Positions 7,713 to 9,615 of a stretch of 9,615 nt of DNA are shown here, in pieces. This DNA is from Schlegelella_A sp035493195 (GTDB lineage: Bacteria > Pseudomonadota > Gammaproteobacteria > Burkholderiales > Burkholderiaceae_C). The notes under the pieces are model-generated. The model did no database searches, had not been told where the DNA came from, and saw nothing but the letters and a program-made list of their open reading frames with translations. Every line of letters starts with the position of its first letter. Within the stretch, counting starts at the first letter, position 1. A program made the translations under genes and the position numbers. The stretch spans positions 1 through 9,615 of the forward strand of contig DATJIM010000158.1 of NCBI GenBank assembly GCA_035493195.1. The letters run 5' to 3'.

Positions 7713-7733
7713 CGCCGCGATTCTGCGCGTCGG

Positions 7734-7790
7734 AGCGTTCCTACGTCGTGGCTGCGCGACGTCCGGCATCACCCGATGTGCGGGAACGCT
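7734..7790. repeat. Nested inverted repeats in the divergent intergenic region
   Basis: An outer 8-bp perfect inverted repeat pairs AGCGTTCC (7734-7741) with GGAACGCT (7783-7790), 41 nt apart. Inside it, ACGTCG (7743-7748) pairs with CGACGT (7757-7762), 8 nt apart. They lie between the DUF748 start at 7712 and the small gene at 7829. They could be operator half-sites or a cruciform. In GC-rich DNA short inverted repeats also occur by chance, so this is only suggestive. If DUF748 starts at 7769 or 7772, part of this region is coding. Confidence 0.25.
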
Positions 7791-7828
7791 GGCGCGCGCG
7801 GCCGCGCGGCGCTACGCTCGGCCGCGCG

Positions 7829-8053
7829 ATGGAGGAAGACGCCGCTGCACGAATCCGCGAGCTCGAGGCTCGCCTGGTCGCGCACGGGCTCGTCCTGAAG
7901 GCGATCGCGCGGCTGCTCTCGCCGGCGACGATCGCCGAGCTCAAGGCCGCAGCGCAAGGCATCGACGATGAAGGCATGCAGGAGGCCAACCCCAACCTGC
8001 ACCTGCGCCTCGTCGCCGAGGAGATGTGGAGCATCCTCGAGATGGTCGGCTGA
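7829..8053 (+). CDS. Small hypothetical protein (74 aa)
   Basis: I do not recognise a family. The 74-aa product is acidic and apparently helical. An amphipathic N-terminal segment (about residues 6-31, RIRELEARL then LVLKAIARLL) is followed by SPATIAELKAAAQGID and a C-terminal LHLRLVAEEMWSILEMV. There is no signal peptide or membrane helix, so a cytoplasmic protein is likely. Codon use is typical of the neighbours, with G or C in almost all third positions, which supports a real gene. ATG 7829 is preferred over an in-frame upstream codon at 7748, because the extra residues would be Arg/Pro-rich and the region overlaps the divergent promoter area. No Shine-Dalgarno site precedes it. A weak -10-like TACGCT at 7813-7818 ends only 10 nt before the ATG, so the mRNA may be nearly leaderless. 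It is convergent with the AI-2E gene, with 9 nt between stops. Confidence 0.6.
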   Translation: MEEDAAARIRELEARLVAHGLVLKAIARLLSPATIAELKAAAQGIDDEGMQEANPNLHLRLVAEEMWSILEMVG

Positions 8054-8062
8054 GCGGCCGCG

Positions 8063-9145
8063 TCAGTCGGCTTCGGCGCGGCCATGCTCGGTCGCGAGCA
8101 GCTGCCAGGCGGCGACGAACATCGCCGCGATCAGCGGCCCGATGACGAAGCCGTTGATGCCGATGACGGCGAGACCGCCGAGCGTCGAGACGAGGATCAC
8201 GTAGTCGGGCAGCTGGGTGTCCTTGCCGACGAGGATCGGCCGCAGCATGTTGTCGATGAGTCCGATCACGAACGTGCTGAACAGGATCAGCGCGATGCCT
8301 TGCCAGACGTGGCCGACCGCGAGCAGGTAGATCGCGACGGGGGCCCAGATGAGCGCGGCGCCGATCGCCGGCAGCAGCGAGAGGAACCCCATCACGACCG
8401 CCCACAGGATCGGCGCGTGCACTCCGAGCGTCCAGAACGCGAGACCGCCGAGCGCCCCCTGCACCGCGGCAACGACGACATTGCCCTTCACGGTCGCGCG
8501 CACGACGGTCGTGAAGCGCTCGACGAGCCGCTCCCTCGCCGGCGTCGCGAGCGGGATGGCGGCGCGGATCTCGGCCGCGATCGCGTCGCCGTCGCGAAGC
8601 AGGAAGAAGAGCAGATACATCGCGATGACGAACGCGATCATGACGTCGAGCGCGTCCTGGCCGAAGTCGAGCGCGCGCGCGGTGATCGCCTGCCCGCGCT
8701 GGGTGATCGCCGCCGTCAGCTTCGCCTGCACGGTCGCGAGGTCGTCGACGCCGAGCCAGGCGAGCAGCTCGGTGACCCACGTCGGCAGCGCGGCGACGAA
8801 GTGCGCGAAGTAACTGCCGACGTCGAGCTGGCCGCTCTTGATGCGGTGGTACAGGCCCGACGCCTCGCGCACGAGCGAGATCGAGACGAGAACCACCGGC
8901 AGGATGACCATGACGAGGATCACCGCGATCGTCGTCAGCGCTGCGAGGTTGCGCCGGCCGCGAAAGCGCACGACGAGACGCCGGTACATCGGCTCGAACA
9001 GGAGCGCGAGCACCGCGCCCCAGAAGACGCCGCCGTAGTACGGCCAGAGGATCCACGCGAACGCGACCGTCAGGACGACGAGCAGGACGAGGAAGGCGTT
9101 GCGATCGAAGTCAGCGCGCGTGGTGGCCGGATCCGGTCGTTTCAT
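8063..9145 (-). CDS. AI-2E/PerM-family membrane transporter
   Basis: A 360-aa protein, normal length for this family of polytopic inner-membrane proteins. Two hydrophobic N-terminal helices (about residues 17-50) and a long one at about 68-92 are followed by a soluble, helix-rich loop (about 93-165). Further helices occur at about 170-188 and throughout 225-350. Family signatures are visible: GFLSLLPAIGAALIWAP around P259, the IDNMLRPILVG motif with D298, and the C-terminal ILVSTLGGL...GFVIGPLIAA. Members were first linked to autoinducer-2 export, but others act as Na+/H+ antiporters or permeases of unknown substrate, so the substrate here is unknown. The ATG at 9145-9143 is the natural start, placing a short basic tail before the first helix. 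No Shine-Dalgarno site is visible. A 6-bp stem (GCCGAG 9151-9156, CTCGGC 9162-9167) lies 5 nt upstream of the start codon and might limit initiation. It follows the decayed dehydrogenase on the same strand. Confidence 0.9.
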   Translation of the reverse strand: MKRPDPATTRADFDRNAFLVLLVVLTVAFAWILWPYYGGVFWGAVLALLFEPMYRRLVVRFRGRRNLAALTTIAVILVMVILPVVLVSISLVREASGLYHRIKSGQLDVGSYFAHFVAALPTWVTELLAWLGVDDLATVQAKLTAAITQRGQAITARALDFGQDALDVMIAFVIAMYLLFFLLRDGDAIAAEIRAAIPLATPARERLVERFTTVVRATVKGNVVVAAVQGALGGLAFWTLGVHAPILWAVVMGFLSLLPAIGAALIWAPVAIYLLAVGHVWQGIALILFSTFVIGLIDNMLRPILVGKDTQLPDYVILVSTLGGLAVIGINGFVIGPLIAAMFVAAWQLLATEHGRAEAD

Positions 9146-9206
9146 GGCGGGCCGAGCGCGGCTCGGCGGGGTTGCAGGCGCTGCATCGTATCGGCTGCGC
9201 GCCGGC

Positions 9207-9615
9207 TCACCCAGCGGAGCCCGGCTCGGCCCTCGCCGTCGAGCATCGCCTTGAAGCGACCTTGGCGACGTCGGCGGGGTCGTCCTTCTTGCCGGCGCCG
9301 ATCTTCGTGTCGAGCATGTCGGCGCGCGCGAAGAATTCGGTGTCGGTCGCTCCCGGCATCAGCACGGTGACGGTGACGCCGCTGTCCTTCAATTCGTTCC
9401 TCGGCGCGAACGAGAACGAATCGACGAATGCCTTGGTGCCGTTGTAGACCGCGTTGAACGTTCCCGGCATGAATCCGGCGATCGAGCCGGTGAAGAGGAT
9501 GCGGCCGCTGCCGCGGGCGCGCATCCTGCGGCCGATGCGGTGGACGAGATCGACGGTGCCGGTCGCGTCGACGCTGACGCCGTGGCTGCGGAAATCGTCG
9601 GCAGCATCGTGGATC
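9207..9615 (-). pseudogene. Decayed short-chain dehydrogenase/reductase (SDR), 5' end outside window
   Basis: The open frame from the right edge to TGA 9209-9207 encodes a recognisable SDR. RILFTGSIAGFMPG contains the catalytic serine strand, AVYNGTKAF carries the Tyr-x-x-x-Lys pair (Tyr near 9446), and NELKDSGVTVTVLMPGATDTEFF and KKDDPADVAK are typical of this subfamily. The rest is damaged. Near 9563-9564 a normal N-terminal piece (ADDFRSHGVSVDA) joins directly to TGTVDLVHRIGRRM. Relatives have roughly 50 residues here, including the NAG motif. Near 9257 one base appears to be missing: the other frame then reads FKAMLDGEG, as expected. The open frame nevertheless ends in AEPGSAG, matching family C-termini, so a further stretch of about 35 residues seems lost between GEG and AEPGSAG. 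Catalytic residues remain, but a product this short with an incomplete Rossmann fold is unlikely to work. Comparison to relatives is from memory of the family, not an alignment. Confidence 0.65.

Noticed and set aside
5166..7898. Plus-strand 910-codon open frame opposite DUF748
   Set aside because: Arg/Glu/Asp-rich translation without recognisable motifs; the DUF748 frame has an anchor, strands and family motifs. Length alone is not evidence at this GC content.
1..9615. tRNA, rRNA, CRISPR array or insertion sequence
   Set aside because: I saw no clover-leaf-like segment, regular spaced repeats, transposase motifs or terminal inverted repeats; this was by eye, so a weak element could be missed.

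Overview
The window is strongly GC-rich, with G or C in most codon third positions and long antisense shadow frames behind nearly every gene. The gene content (AsmA-like DUF748 protein, ETHE1-like dioxygenase fused to rhodanese, AI-2E family transporter, FecR lipoprotein) suggests a Gram-negative proteobacterium. Betaproteobacteria or a relative is my inference, not something I can prove from the window.

Layout. Position 1-832 (minus) is the N-terminal 277 residues of a persulfide-dioxygenase-like metallo-beta-lactamase-fold protein that runs into a rhodanese domain and leaves the window. Divergent from it, behind a recognisable promoter (899-928), is a two-gene plus-strand operon. The first gene encodes a membrane protein with an N-terminal TIR domain, a repetitive coiled coil, one transmembrane helix, a periplasmic CHASE2 sensor domain and three C-terminal helices (1000-2970). 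The second, overlapping by 4 nt, encodes a FecR-domain lipoprotein (2967-3824). A 14-codon leader frame with a good Shine-Dalgarno site (959-1003) overlaps the likely TTG start of the TIR-CHASE2 gene. Convergent with the operon is a very long minus-strand gene for a DUF748/AsmA-like envelope protein with an OmpA-like C-terminal region (3849-7712). A 116-nt divergent gap with nested inverted repeats separates it from a small 74-aa plus-strand gene of unknown function (7829-8053). Next come an AI-2E/PerM-family membrane protein (8063-9145, minus) and, at the right edge, a decayed short-chain dehydrogenase (9207-9615, minus) with internal deletions and a frameshift.

The most interesting unit is the TIR-CHASE2 plus FecR pair. 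CHASE2 normally senses signals outside the inner membrane and passes them to a cyclase, kinase or phosphatase. Here the only cytoplasmic effector is a TIR domain that keeps a glutamate in the same local context as the catalytic glutamate of the NADase SARM1. This suggests an envelope-sensing receptor whose output may be NAD+ cleavage or a nucleotide signal, with the FecR lipoprotein as a periplasmic partner. That function is inferred from architecture only. The other genes look like ordinary housekeeping or envelope genes.
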